Shown here piece after piece: positions 26,335 to 35,582 of a stretch of 64,000 nucleotides of DNA. The stretch is from assembly GCF_042646205.1 (NCBI RefSeq), contig NZ_JBHRTF010000016.1:85486-149485 (forward strand), written 5' to 3'. Under the pieces are notes generated by a model. That model did not search any database. It was given only the letters and a program-made list of their open reading frames with translations, and was not told the origin of the DNA. Origin of the DNA: Cellvibrio fontiphilus_A. Its GTDB lineage: Bacteria > Pseudomonadota > Gammaproteobacteria > Pseudomonadales > Cellvibrionaceae. Numbering within the stretch: the first letter of the stretch is position 1; every line of letters starts with the position of its first letter. Position numbers and translations under genes: made by a program.

Positions 26335-27582
26335 ATGAGCTTATTGGTTCAGAAATACGGTGGCACCTCCGTCGGTTCCATTGAGCGTATTGAGCAAGTT
26401 GCTGATAAGGTAGCTGGGTTTCGTGCGCAAGGGCACGATATGGTGGTAGTGCTGTCCGCTATGAGTGGAGAAACCAATCGTTTGATTGGTTTGGCCCAGC
26501 AGGTGCAGGAAACTCCGGATCCACGCGAGCTGGATGTTTTGGTTTCTACCGGTGAACAAGTAACCATTGCTCTGTTGTGTATGGCATTAAAAAAACGTGG
26601 TGTTGATGCTCGTTCCTACACAGGTTCACAGGTTCGTATTTTAACGGACAGTTCTTTTACAAAAGCGCGTATTCAGTCGATTGATGAAGAGAATATGCGT
26701 GCTGATCTCAAAGCTGGCCGCGTTGTCGTGGTTGCCGGTTTCCAGGGTGTCGATGAGCAGGGCAACATCACCACTCTTGGTCGTGGCGGCTCAGATACAA
26801 CGGGTGTTGCACTTGCTGCTGCGCTAAGTGCTGACGAATGCCAGATCTATACGGATGTGGATGGCGTATACACTACCGATCCTCGCGTGTGTGAGCGCGC
26901 GCGTCGCTTGGAAAAAATTACCTTTGAAGAAATGCTTGAAATGGCGAGTCAGGGCTCCAAAGTACTGCAAATTCGCTCCGTAGAGTTTGCTGGAAAATAC
27001 AAAGTACCGTTGCGCGTATTACACAGTTTCAAAGAAGGCCCTGGAACCCTGATTACCCTCGACGAGGAAGACTCAACTATGGAACAACCAATTGTTTCCG
27101 GTATTGCATTTAACCGTGATGAAGCCAAAGTAACCGTAGCTGGCGTACCAGATACTCCCGGCGTAGCAGCAAAAATTCTTGCACCAATCGGTGCGGCAAA
27201 TATTGAAGTTGATGTTATTGTGCAGAATGTGTCTGCTGATGGCACCACTGACTTGACTTTCACTGTACACAAGAACGACATGAACAAAGCGGTGTCAGTG
27301 TTAGAGGCAGTTGCAAAAGACATAGGCGCCCGTGAAGTTCGTAGTGACGACAAGGTTGCTAAAGTTTCTATCGTAGGTGTTGGTATGCGTTCACATGCTG
27401 GTGTCGCATCGCGTATGTTTACTGCCCTTGCAGAGGATCGTATCAATATCCAAATGATCACCACATCTGAAATTAAAATCTCGGTGATCATTGATGAGCG
27501 TTACTTGGAGTTGGCTGTGCGTAGTCTGCACACCGCTTTTGGTTTGGATGCCGAACCGTCAGAAAGCCGCGTAAGGGGCTAA
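26335..27582 (+). CDS. lysC: Aspartate kinase
   Basis: Phosphorylates aspartate, the first step to lysine, threonine, methionine and diaminopimelate. The 415-residue protein begins LLVQKYGGTSVGSIERI (kinase phosphate-binding motif), with VVLSAMSGETNRL, STGEQVTIALL, LGRGGSDTTGVALAAAL and YTDVDGVYTTDPR. The C-terminal third holds two ACT domains (from about residue 265), the feedback-regulation site for lysine and threonine. ATG at 26335 has AAGGA nine bases upstream and matches the family start; a TTG 21 bases earlier is in frame but unlikely. No lysine riboswitch is visible in the short leader. Confidence 0.97.
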   Translation: MSLLVQKYGGTSVGSIERIEQVADKVAGFRAQGHDMVVVLSAMSGETNRLIGLAQQVQETPDPRELDVLVSTGEQVTIALLCMALKKRGVDARSYTGSQVRILTDSSFTKARIQSIDEENMRADLKAGRVVVVAGFQGVDEQGNITTLGRGGSDTTGVALAAALSADECQIYTDVDGVYTTDPRVCERARRLEKITFEEMLEMASQGSKVLQIRSVEFAGKYKVPLRVLHSFKEGPGTLITLDEEDSTMEQPIVSGIAFNRDEAKVTVAGVPDTPGVAAKILAPIGAANIEVDVIVQNVSADGTTDLTFTVHKNDMNKAVSVLEAVAKDIGAREVRSDDKVAKVSIVGVGMRSHAGVASRMFTALAEDRINIQMITTSEIKISVIIDERYLELAVRSLHTAFGLDAEPSESRVRG

Positions 27583-27714
27583 GCTTTCTAGAATAACGGT
27601 TTAGTTAAGGTGTATGAGTTATTTTGTCTGTGATAGCTGCAGGCGGAAAAATGTTAGGGTTTTCTTCCCTTTCGCGAAAAGTAGTCAATACTTAATTCCA
27701 GGCACTTGGTTGTC

Positions 27715-27795
27715 AGGACGCGATAGGGGGTGTTCGGAGGCCGGTGGTGGCAAGGGGTGTCTAAGTCGGGCTCTTACAGGATGAGTGAAGGAGAT
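27715..27795 (+). promoter_or_regulatory. csrA leader with repeated GGA motifs
   Basis: Four GGA motifs lie in the last 90 bases before csrA: CAGGACG (27716-27718), TCGGAGG (27736-27738), CAGGATG (27779-27781) and AAGGAG (27790-27792). The last is the ribosome-binding site itself. CsrA binds such motifs in RNA, and E. coli CsrA represses its own mRNA through several of them, so autoregulation is plausible here. This is inference from spacing and motif only. Confidence 0.45.
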
Positions 27796-27800
27796 TAAAA

Positions 27801-27992
27801 ATGTTAATTCTGACTCGCCGTATTGGCGAAACCTTGATGGTAGGTGACGAAGTTACTGTTACTGTTTTGGGTGTGAAAGGCAACCAAGTTCGTATTGGTG
27901 TCAATGCGCCTAAAGATATCGCAGTTCATCGCGAAGAAATTTACCAGCGTATTCAGCGTGAAAAGCAAAATCAGGAAGAGCAAGACAATTAA
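27801..27992 (+). CDS. csrA: Carbon storage regulator CsrA/RsmA
   Basis: A 63-residue RNA-binding post-transcriptional regulator that controls carbon metabolism, biofilm and motility by blocking or protecting mRNAs with GGA motifs. MLILTRRIGETLMVGDEV, GVKGNQVRIGVNAPKDIAVHREEIYQRI is nearly the textbook sequence, including Arg44-like (VHREEI) and Leu4/Arg6 RNA contacts. A strong GAAGGAG site precedes the ATG. It sits between lysC and tRNA-Ser, a conserved neighbourhood. Its targets could include the central-carbon genes upstream in this window, but no direct evidence is visible. Confidence 0.98.
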   Translation: MLILTRRIGETLMVGDEVTVTVLGVKGNQVRIGVNAPKDIAVHREEIYQRIQREKQNQEEQDN

Positions 27993-28021
27993 TTGTTTTA
28001 CGCTTTATTGTTTTTCAATTG

Positions 28022-28062
28022 CGCGGCGATATGAGAAATCATTCGCCGCGTAGCTGTTTTTG
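28022..28062 (+). terminator. Terminator after csrA
   Basis: Stem CGCGGCGA plus ATGA, GNRA-type loop GAAA (28035-28038), then TCAT plus TCGCCGCG (to 28050) with one bulged T, followed by TAGCTGTTTTT. It ends the csrA transcript before the tRNA promoter. Confidence 0.7.
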
Positions 28063-28151
28063 GAGTCTGGTTTTTTATTGAGCAAAAAGTTCAGGCATTG
28101 GCAAGAAGTTTTAATTTTTTTGTTTTTGTGTCCTAATTTCTTTCTCAAGAC

Positions 28152-28179
28152 TTTGATTTTTAGAGAATTATGGTATTAT
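28152..28179 (+). promoter_or_regulatory. Promoter of tRNA-Ser
   Basis: A TTTGAT/TTGATT -35-like box (28152-28158) lies 15-16 bases before TATTAT (28174-28179). The -10 box is followed by GCCGCACC, a GC-rich discriminator typical of stable-RNA genes, and the tRNA begins 43 bases later. Confidence 0.55.
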
Positions 28180-28222
28180 GCCGCACCTACTGAGGCAGAG
28201 CTAGATTTGCTGAGGTGGACGT

Positions 28223-28313
28223 GGAGAAGTGGCCGAGTGGCCGAAGGCACTCCCCTGCTAAGGGAGCATACCTCAAAAGGGTATCGGGGGTTCGACTCCC
28301 CCCTTCTCCGCCA
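28223..28313 (+). tRNA. tRNA-Ser (GCU anticodon)
   Basis: A 91-base class II tRNA with encoded CCA. The acceptor arms GGAGAAG (28223-28229) and CTTCTCC (28303-28309) pair perfectly, followed by discriminator G and CCA (28311-28313). The anticodon stem CTCCC/GGGAG frames loop CTGCTAA with anticodon GCT. A long variable arm (about 28266-28284) and a T arm GGGGG-TTCGACT-CCCCC complete a serine tRNA that reads AGC and AGU. Confidence 0.97.
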
Positions 28314-28321
28314 TTGAATTC

Positions 28322-28354
28322 AAAAATCCCAATCTTACGATTGGGATTTTTTTT
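28322..28354 (+). terminator. Terminator after tRNA-Ser
   Basis: Stem AAAAATCCCAATC (28322-28334), loop TTAC, stem GATTGGGATTTTT and additional Ts to 28354. It lies 8 bases after the tRNA CCA end. Confidence 0.92.
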
Positions 28355-28445
28355 GCCTGTCAATTTTAATGATTATTTAATGGTGCAAACCTTTCATCTT
28401 TTGTTGTGTGTGTTGCCTGCACCTACGATCTTATGATTGAGCCAA

Positions 28446-28480
28446 TAAAAAAACCGATGACGCGAGTCATCGGTTTTTTT
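28446..28480 (-). terminator. Terminator of valS
   Basis: Symmetrical structure A-run, ACCGATGAC, loop, GTCATCGGT, T-run (28446-28480). Read on the minus strand it follows the valS stop by 22 bases and ends in seven Ts. On the plus strand it would also stop any read-through from the tRNA. Confidence 0.88.
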
Positions 28481-28502
28481 GATATTGCGATATACCTAGT
28501 TG

Positions 28503-31358
28503 CTAGAGCGCACTAATTTTCTGAATTTGCTCGCGTAACTTTTCTACGGCGATCTTATGTTCAGCAACGCGATTGCGCTCAGCAGCTACGACCTCAGCAG
28601 GTGCTTTTGCGACGAAACCTGGGTTGTTGAGTTTGGTTTCGGTGCGCTCAATATCCTGAATCAGCTTATTGCTCTCTTTGGTGAGACGTGCGATTTCCGC
28701 ATCCTTATCAATCAACCCAGCCATGGGCACGAGTATTTCCATTTGCCCGACCAGAGTTGTTGCTGACATTGGCTCTACATCGCCCGTATTGAGCCAGGTC
28801 ACGCTCTCCAAAGAGGCTAGTTTTTTCAAGAACTGTTGATTGCTAAGCAGGCGCTGTTGATCTTCACTGCTGCCATTTTTGAATAGTACGGCAATGTCTT
28901 TCGCGGGCGATATATTCATCTCGCCACGAATATTGCGCACACCCAAAATAACTGCTTGTAACCACTCGACATCTTTCAGTGCCTGCTGATCGATTTTGCT
29001 TTCATCAGCTTGCGGATAGTGCGCATGCATAATGAACTCACCTGTGGCGCCGGCGAGAGGCTTAATTTTTTGCCAGATTTCTTCGGTGATAAACGGCATT
29101 AACGGATGTGCCAAACGCAGAATCGTTTCCAGCACGCGAATCAGGGTGCGACGAGTGCCTTTTTTCTGTGCGATGGTGGCATCCGCATTCCAGATAACTG
29201 GCTTAGATAATTCCAAATACCAATCGCAGTATTCATTCCAAATAAATTCATAAATAGCTTGCGCCGCCAAATCCAAACGATAGCTATCCAAATGTTCAGC
29301 AACGGATTTTTCCGCCAATTGCAATTTGCTGATGATCCAGCGATCCGCTAGGGATAATTCAAAATCAGTCGCTCCATCTTGTCCGCAGTCCTGCCCCTCA
29401 CAATGCATCAAGACATAGCGTGTGGCGTTCCAGATTTTGTTGCAGAAATTGCGGTAGCCCTCTACGCGACCCATATCAAATTTTATATCGCGGCCGGTTG
29501 AGGCGAGTGAGCAAAAGGTAAAACGCAACGCATCAGTGCCGTAGGCTTGAATGCCTTCGGGAAATTCTTTGCGTGTTTGTTTTTCGATTTTTGCGGCGTC
29601 TTTGGGATTCATTAAGCCTGTGGTGCGTTTCTGTACCAGAGTTTCCAAATCAATGCCGTCGATGATGTCTAGCGGGTCGAGTACATTGCCCTTGGATTTG
29701 GACATCTTTTGGCCTTGGCTGTCGCGCACCAAACCGTGTACATAAACGGTTTTAAACGGAATCTGCGGCGTGCCGTCCTCATGCTTCACCAAATGCATGG
29801 TGAGCATAATCATGCGCGCTACCCAGAAGAAAATAATATCGAAGCCAGTTACCAGCAAATCAGTTGGGTGAAATTTTTTCAAAAATTCTGTTTGCTCTGG
29901 CCAACCGAGCGTAGAGAAAGTCCAGAGGCCTGAGCTGAACCAGGTATCCAAAACATCTTCATCTTGGTGCAGTGTTACATCATTCCCAAGTTTATATTTA
30001 TTGCGCACTTCCGCTTCGTTACGCCCTACATAAACCTTGCCGCTAGCGTCATACCACGCGGGAATACGATGCCCCCACCACAACTGACGGCTGATGCACC
30101 AATCCTGAATATCGCGCATCCAGGAGAAGTACATATTTTCGTATTGTTTGGGTACGAATTGGATTCTTCCGTCTTCCACCGCAGCAATGGCCGGCTCTGC
30201 CAGGGGTTTGGTGCTTACGTACCATTGGTCGGTGAGCCAAGGTTCAATCACCACACCTGAGCGATCACCGCGTGGTACTTTTAACGCGTGATCATCAATT
30301 TTTTCTAGCAATTCTGCTGCTTCAAACGCTGCGACAATTTGTTTGCGTGCTTCGTAACGATCGAGTCCCGCGTATTGTGCGGGTAGGGTGCCATCCAATC
30401 GGGTATTGAGGCTGCCATCCAAATTAAAAATTTGAGCTGTTGATAATACGGCCGCGTTTTTGTCCAGCACATTGATCAGTGGAAGATTGTGGCGTTTACC
30501 AACTTCGTAATCGTTAAAGTCATGCGCAGGGGTGATTTTTACGCAGCCGGTACCAAATTCACGATCAACATAATCATCGGCAATAATAGGAATTAAACGA
30601 TTAACTAATGGCAGTAATACAAATTTTCCGATGAGAGATTTATAGCGCTCGTCTTCCGGGTGAACCGCAACAGCGCTATCGCCCAGCATGGTTTCCGGGC
30701 GAGTGGTAGCAACGACTAGATAATTTTTACCTTCTGCGGTAGTGGCGCCATCGGCCAGGGGATAGCGTAGGTTCCACAGCGAGCCTTTCTCGTCGTGGTT
30801 TTCCACTTCCAGATCGGAAATGGCGGTGTGTAGTTTGGGGTCCCAATTTACCAGGCGTTTGCCGCGATAAATCAATCCATCTTCATAAAGACGAACAAAG
30901 GCTTCTTGTACGGCTTTAGATAGACCATCGTCCATGGTAAAACGCTCACGACTCCAATCCACCGATGAGCCCAAGCGGCGAATTTGACGCGTAATAGTCC
31001 CGCCTGATTGTTCTTTCCACTCCCAGACTTTTTCCAGAAATTTATCGCGGCCCAAATCATGACGGCTCACGCCTTGTGCCGCTAGTTGGCGCTCGACAAC
31101 CATTTGTGTGGCGATGCCGGCGTGGTCAGTGCCAACTTGCCATAGAGTGTCATCGCCCTTCATACGACGATAACGGATGAGTGCATCCATAACTGCGTTG
31201 TTAAAACCGTGGCCCATGTGCAAGCTGCCGGTAACGTTGGGCGGGGGAATCATAATGCAGTAGGGGTTGCCTTCACCGGCGGGCTTGAAACAGCCTTGCG
31301 CTTCCCAGGTTTGATACCACTGGCGTTCAATAGCATGGGGTTCGTAGGTTTTTTCCAT
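28503..31358 (-). CDS. valS: Valyl-tRNA synthetase
   Basis: Class I synthetase that charges tRNA-Val and edits threonyl-adenylate errors. The 951-residue length is normal. N-terminal YEPHAIERQWYQTWEAQGCFKP, the HIGH motif region PPPNVTGSLHMGHGF, the editing domain around TTRPETMLGDSAVAVHP, the KMSKS motif in SQGQKMSKSKGNVLDPLD, and a C-terminal coiled-coil arm (from about residue 885, KDAEIARLTKESNKLIQDIE) are all visible. The ATG at 31358 is the only sensible start. The gene is alone and divergent from the Stealth-type gene. Confidence 0.98.
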   Translation of the reverse strand: MEKTYEPHAIERQWYQTWEAQGCFKPAGEGNPYCIMIPPPNVTGSLHMGHGFNNAVMDALIRYRRMKGDDTLWQVGTDHAGIATQMVVERQLAAQGVSRHDLGRDKFLEKVWEWKEQSGGTITRQIRRLGSSVDWSRERFTMDDGLSKAVQEAFVRLYEDGLIYRGKRLVNWDPKLHTAISDLEVENHDEKGSLWNLRYPLADGATTAEGKNYLVVATTRPETMLGDSAVAVHPEDERYKSLIGKFVLLPLVNRLIPIIADDYVDREFGTGCVKITPAHDFNDYEVGKRHNLPLINVLDKNAAVLSTAQIFNLDGSLNTRLDGTLPAQYAGLDRYEARKQIVAAFEAAELLEKIDDHALKVPRGDRSGVVIEPWLTDQWYVSTKPLAEPAIAAVEDGRIQFVPKQYENMYFSWMRDIQDWCISRQLWWGHRIPAWYDASGKVYVGRNEAEVRNKYKLGNDVTLHQDEDVLDTWFSSGLWTFSTLGWPEQTEFLKKFHPTDLLVTGFDIIFFWVARMIMLTMHLVKHEDGTPQIPFKTVYVHGLVRDSQGQKMSKSKGNVLDPLDIIDGIDLETLVQKRTTGLMNPKDAAKIEKQTRKEFPEGIQAYGTDALRFTFCSLASTGRDIKFDMGRVEGYRNFCNKIWNATRYVLMHCEGQDCGQDGATDFELSLADRWIISKLQLAEKSVAEHLDSYRLDLAAQAIYEFIWNEYCDWYLELSKPVIWNADATIAQKKGTRRTLIRVLETILRLAHPLMPFITEEIWQKIKPLAGATGEFIMHAHYPQADESKIDQQALKDVEWLQAVILGVRNIRGEMNISPAKDIAVLFKNGSSEDQQRLLSNQQFLKKLASLESVTWLNTGDVEPMSATTLVGQMEILVPMAGLIDKDAEIARLTKESNKLIQDIERTETKLNNPGFVAKAPAEVVAAERNRVAEHKIAVEKLREQIQKISAL

Positions 31359-31543
31359 AGCGATTTGGGCTCTCTCGGTCTGTCGCTAACAAGTTCATGT
31401 TGGCGAAAATGGCTAAAAATTTGCCGGTGATTATAGCCTTTTGAGCGCTTTAGTCCCACCAAAACCGGGTTTATTTGCCGGCTGCAAAGTTCGGTCATGG
31501 TGTAATATAGCGATTATTTTTTGGCATCTGATGTGGATGATTT

Positions 31544-32554
31544 ATGACAGAAACAATCGTTAATGAAGCAATAGATGCGGTTATTTTATGGGTCGATGGC
31601 GCTGATCCTGTGCACGCTGAAAAGTTGAATAATTATTTGGCCTCGATTGGCAGCGTCAGACCTGCGGCGGCAAGCAAGACACGTTTCCATAACGCTGGCG
31701 AAATAGACTATTGCCTGACTTCGCTGCTGAAGTTTGCCCCCTGGTTGCGGACCATATACATAGTGACTGATAACCAGCGGCCTTCGTTAATGGATAAAAT
31801 TACAGGAAGTGTTTTTGAAAAAAAGGTGAAGGTTGTCGATCATTCGGAAATTTTTGCTGGCCACGAAGACTGTTTACCTAGTTTTAATAGTATGGCTATC
31901 AGCAGCTTGTTATGGCGTATACCCGGATTAGCTGAGCAGTTCATATATTTTAATGATGATTTTGTAATCGTCCGTCCAGTATCGCCTGACGATTTTTTTA
32001 GCAATGGGAAAGTGATTCTTCGCGGTCGCTGGAAGAGGCTCAGTGCTTCTGTTCCGGGGAGCAAAGTGTTCAAGGCTCTGCGCAATTTCTTGGGTGGGGG
32101 GAGAAAGAAAAATCGTATTAGTTTTTGGGGACTACAACAGCAATGCGCTGAACTTCTCGGTTTTAAAAGCCGGTATTTCCGTCTTCCTCATGTGCCTCAC
32201 CCATGGAAGAAATCCACTTGGAATGAGCTGTTTTTACAATTCCCAGAGGCTATGTCGAAAAACATTAAGGCGCATCTGCGGGTTCCGGATCAGTATGTCC
32301 CCGAGGGATTGTCGTCACATTTTCATTTAAAAAATAACCTTGCGGTAGTAAATACAGCGCCTGTGAATGTGCAGCTGAAACCTGCTGATCAATCCTTATT
32401 GCGCATCAAAATGAAATTAAATAATGCCGATAAAAACGAGAGTATTATTTTTGCTTGTGTGCAGAGTATTGAAACGGCGCCCGAAGAAAAACGCCAGTTA
32501 ATTTTTAACTGGCTGGATAAGCGCGTTGGAAAATTGGATGATTTATTGATTTAA
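31544..32554 (+). CDS. Stealth-type (CMP/UDP-hexose) phosphotransferase
   Basis: A 336-residue protein of the Stealth family of sugar-phosphate transferases (capsule phosphotransferases and GNPTAB relatives). The first conserved region is IDAVILWVDGADP (residues 10-22). Region two includes RFHNAGEIDYCLTSLLKFAPWLRTIYIVTDNQRPS. The third is NSMAISSLLWRIPGLAEQFIYFNDDFVI, with the NDD motif. The fourth is near LPHVPHPWKKSTWNEL. Such enzymes transfer a hexose 1-phosphate to a glycan. It faces the minus-strand surface-glycan operon, whose last stop is 24 bases from its own, so a role in decorating the same cell-surface glycan is a reasonable inference. No signal peptide, so it is probably cytoplasmic. 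Confidence 0.88.
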   Translation: MTETIVNEAIDAVILWVDGADPVHAEKLNNYLASIGSVRPAAASKTRFHNAGEIDYCLTSLLKFAPWLRTIYIVTDNQRPSLMDKITGSVFEKKVKVVDHSEIFAGHEDCLPSFNSMAISSLLWRIPGLAEQFIYFNDDFVIVRPVSPDDFFSNGKVILRGRWKRLSASVPGSKVFKALRNFLGGGRKKNRISFWGLQQQCAELLGFKSRYFRLPHVPHPWKKSTWNELFLQFPEAMSKNIKAHLRVPDQYVPEGLSSHFHLKNNLAVVNTAPVNVQLKPADQSLLRIKMKLNNADKNESIIFACVQSIETAPEEKRQLIFNWLDKRVGKLDDLLI

Positions 32555-32577
32555 GCATTTTTTATTGGCACTACAGA

Positions 32578-34734
32578 CTAACGCTTTAGGCATAAATAAA
32601 TGGGGGTGCCAGAAATTTCTGCCGTGGGCAGCGGTTCTCCATTCCGATCCAAAATATAGTCGTAATGAATCTCCCTTGGAACAGCTGACGTTGAATTGTC
32701 TATTGTCCAGGCGATAGTGATTTTTTTATCCTTAGTATCAAACTCCAGCGCATATAGATTGCTCTCAGTGGCTAGTTTTCTGGTGAATCGGGCATTGCCA
32801 ATAAGCTGCAGGAGTTGGCGAAGCGCATTAAACGCCGGGCGAGGGGTGAAATTGTTAAGGTCATCAACCAATCCGTAACCGTGTGCGGAGAGGCGCCACC
32901 AGAATACTTGCTCCACATGTCCTGAACAGAGTGTTATTAAATAGTAACGCAGCATGTAATTTGCGTAGTCGTCATCAGTTTCGCCGGGTTGTTCGCGTCG
33001 CCATTTGGGGGTTTCATAGGGGCAGCCGATGGGTGACCAGATTCCCGTGTGTTTTACCGGCCAATTGACCTCCGACACAATTATTTTATCTGCACAGCGG
33101 TCTGACCATTGCGCTAATGCTTTGAGTAGCGCGGATTTTTCCAAAGTCGAAAATTTATGCCCTTGAGTGCTTTCGGGGGCGCCGCGCCTGTCCACATAAA
33201 GTAAATGCGAGAGCGCTGCCAGTGGTTGATTTTTGGGATGTGTAGCCAAAGCTGCAATAACCGGTAGATATTCAAAATCGATGCAAGCTGGCCCGGTGAG
33301 CTTAATCTGTGGAAAAAGCTGTTGTAGTTCTAACGCAGGCGCCATTAGCTGCTGATATTCGTCGCTGCTCCAAATTCCCCATTTCAGGCGATTGCTGGCA
33401 TGGGTGATTTCAATGTGGGCAACATCCGCACCGATATTTTCAATAATTAATGTTAAAAAATCTTTCCAGGATTCAGGCTGTAACAAGGCTTGTCGGTCTT
33501 GTAAGACAGCAAGCATCACCTCAATACCTTTACTGCGCAGGTGTTTTACTAACGCAATTGTTCTGTTCCACTCAACGGGCGTTTCGTGGTGGCAAAAGCG
33601 AATGAGCACGGGTGGATTGCCTAATTGCTCAAGCAGTTTTAATTCTGTTTCTATGTAGTCGGGGTGAGGGTGTAAAGCAATACCAATGCGCCCGCTCATG
33701 TCTACAGGTGTGTTGTAACTTTGGGCTAATAATTTTTTGTAAGTGCTGTAAATAGTTGGCGCTGCACATAGACCTTGCCACACCATTGAGAACATATAAC
33801 GCCAATTGCGGTAGGCATGTTTTTCCTGGCGCCCTGGAACAATCATGGGTTGCGCCGATTTTTCATCCCACAGCCATATATCTTGTACTGGTGGATACAC
33901 TGGTTTGACTTTAGGTAGCTTTTTGCTTTTCCAATGGCGTATGGGGTGACGCCATTTTCCGCTACGGCGATGGCTCCAAAAACGTTGCCTTGCTTTTTGC
34001 TCAAGGCGATCAAAATCTGCCGGAAAATCTTCGTGATTGTTGTAAATCGTTTTAAATATTTTTAGATAAGCGCCGGGCAGGGCGATGCGAGCCAAATCAA
34101 ATGCGCGTTGTTCCTGTGTAAGCACCTTATTTGAATATTTGGCGCGATTTAAATCGATAAATTGCGGTTTAAGCCAGCCACCATTTTCATCGCGTGGCAA
34201 TAAAATATTCTGATTGCCCATATCACCGTGCATAAAACCAGCATTATGCATAGCGCGAATAGCAGGCGCTACCACTTGGAGCAAATCCATTAATGGTGCA
34301 TTGTCTCGTTGGTTGTAATAAATATCGGAGAGCGCATCGCGAAAGCTGATGCCGGGTTCATACATACACAGATAGTAACTTTCAAGTAAACGCTTGCCTT
34401 CCCAGCGATCCAGCCAGGCAATAGGTGCGGGTGTGCTTATGCCATTACTTTGCAAAAAACTTGCAGCGTCAAATGATCGTTTGGCTTTTGAGCCTTTGTT
34501 CCAGTCATGCCAATCTTTTAACCAGTTCTGCCGTTTAAATACTTTGATGGTGATGCTGAGCGGTTTTTGATTAACCAACAGTTCAGTTTTTACAACATAG
34601 TCCGGGCCATTGGAGATACGTTGTGCCACCGGTTTATCCAGCAGCATAGAAATATTGTTTAACTGTGCAGTTACTTCGGGTAACTGGAATGCAATTGCTA
34701 GTTCACTTTGATAATTGCCGATAGTTTCTGTCAT
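32578..34734 (-). CDS. Fusion of Kdo/WaaP-like kinase and glycosidase-like barrel
   Basis: A 718-residue two-part protein. Residues about 40-245 are a lipopolysaccharide kinase (Kdo/WaaP-type) fold: catalytic loop MHGDMGNQNILL (His169, Asp171, Asn176) and metal site FIDLNRAKY (Asp194). Residues about 345-650 resemble a clan GH-A TIM barrel: IGIALHPHPDY, VLIRFCHHE, VMLAVLQDR, HIEITHASNRLKWG (441-453), ACIDFEYL, KIIVSEVNWPVKHTG (nucleophile candidate Glu555) and VFWWRLSAHGYGL. The position where such barrels usually have Asn-Glu reads Thr-His, so hydrolysis may be lost or altered. A beta-rich tail (652-718) follows. It is the last gene of the operon, 26 bases after the glycosyltransferase gene. 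The kinase half is confident, the barrel half moderately so. Confidence 0.78.
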   Translation of the reverse strand: MTETIGNYQSELAIAFQLPEVTAQLNNISMLLDKPVAQRISNGPDYVVKTELLVNQKPLSITIKVFKRQNWLKDWHDWNKGSKAKRSFDAASFLQSNGISTPAPIAWLDRWEGKRLLESYYLCMYEPGISFRDALSDIYYNQRDNAPLMDLLQVVAPAIRAMHNAGFMHGDMGNQNILLPRDENGGWLKPQFIDLNRAKYSNKVLTQEQRAFDLARIALPGAYLKIFKTIYNNHEDFPADFDRLEQKARQRFWSHRRSGKWRHPIRHWKSKKLPKVKPVYPPVQDIWLWDEKSAQPMIVPGRQEKHAYRNWRYMFSMVWQGLCAAPTIYSTYKKLLAQSYNTPVDMSGRIGIALHPHPDYIETELKLLEQLGNPPVLIRFCHHETPVEWNRTIALVKHLRSKGIEVMLAVLQDRQALLQPESWKDFLTLIIENIGADVAHIEITHASNRLKWGIWSSDEYQQLMAPALELQQLFPQIKLTGPACIDFEYLPVIAALATHPKNQPLAALSHLLYVDRRGAPESTQGHKFSTLEKSALLKALAQWSDRCADKIIVSEVNWPVKHTGIWSPIGCPYETPKWRREQPGETDDDYANYMLRYYLITLCSGHVEQVFWWRLSAHGYGLVDDLNNFTPRPAFNALRQLLQLIGNARFTRKLATESNLYALEFDTKDKKITIAWTIDNSTSAVPREIHYDYILDRNGEPLPTAEISGTPIYLCLKR

Positions 34735-34760
34735 AAAATTTTATATTGATATGGGCTGAA

Positions 34761-35582
34761 TTATCGGCCTTGAATTTGATAGTGATTACAGATGGCCTTC
34801 CATTGTTCATAGTTGCCATTTTCGCGCACATTAGTGTGTTTGAGTGATACTTTTTGTGATCCGGCAATAGGTGTAGGTTTTTGTCCAGGCTGCTGGGAGC
34901 GCTGTGTCAGAGTGCCATTTAAATAGGACATGGCTTTAAACCACAAATCATCGGCGCGGGGCGCCAAGGCCAGATAAAGATCGGCGCGGGTAACATCCTG
35001 ATGCAGCACTCCAGGTGGATAAAGTACACCGCCGTAACCAATTGGCATCATCCAGTTTGAGCTGACACCGGGCATTGTTTGGGTTTTCCATTGGTCATAA
35101 GGTAATAACTTACCTTGGTTGTCATAGGCAATTTCCCGGCATTCGTGGGCGATTACCTTTTCCGGATAGTGCAGATGATCCTGATACAGCCGCGCCAGCC
35201 AGGTTGATTCATACATTAGATCGTCATCGCAGGTGACAATAATTTTTTCCGGGTAACGCTCAAGGCTATGCACCAATTTGCGATGCGAACAAGTCATATC
35301 GACATAGTGAATTTCAAAAGTGTCACCCACAAGCACTCTCAAGCTGGCGGGAATTTTTGATTGCAAATCTTTATGCAGCCACAGCAAAATTTTTTCAGCG
35401 CGATATGACTGCGTCAGTAGGCTGCGGATTACCAGGTACAGTGTGTCGAGGCGCGACGGTATGGACGTCAGTGAAATGATCACCGGTATTTCTGGTTTTT
35501 CCGATGGGTTCAAATCTTTGAGTGCCAGTTGTTTTAGTTTCCAGGCAGTCCAGAGTGATCCGGGCAATTCCTTAAGTTTCAT
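34761..35582 (-). CDS. Glycosyltransferase-like protein (surface glycan)
   Basis: A 273-residue protein. The start IPVIISLTSIPSRLDTLYLVIRSLLTQSY and the DDD motif in KIIVTCDDDLMYESTWLARLY point to a GT-A-type nucleotide-sugar transferase (the DxD binds metal and sugar nucleotide). It belongs to a group of glycosyltransferases common in LPS and capsule clusters, but the sugar cannot be assigned. It overlaps the upstream GT2 gene by four bases (ATGA) and is followed 26 bases later by the kinase fusion, so it is coupled to both. No signal peptide. Confidence 0.8.
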   Translation of the reverse strand: MKLKELPGSLWTAWKLKQLALKDLNPSEKPEIPVIISLTSIPSRLDTLYLVIRSLLTQSYRAEKILLWLHKDLQSKIPASLRVLVGDTFEIHYVDMTCSHRKLVHSLERYPEKIIVTCDDDLMYESTWLARLYQDHLHYPEKVIAHECREIAYDNQGKLLPYDQWKTQTMPGVSSNWMMPIGYGGVLYPPGVLHQDVTRADLYLALAPRADDLWFKAMSYLNGTLTQRSQQPGQKPTPIAGSQKVSLKHTNVRENGNYEQWKAICNHYQIQGR

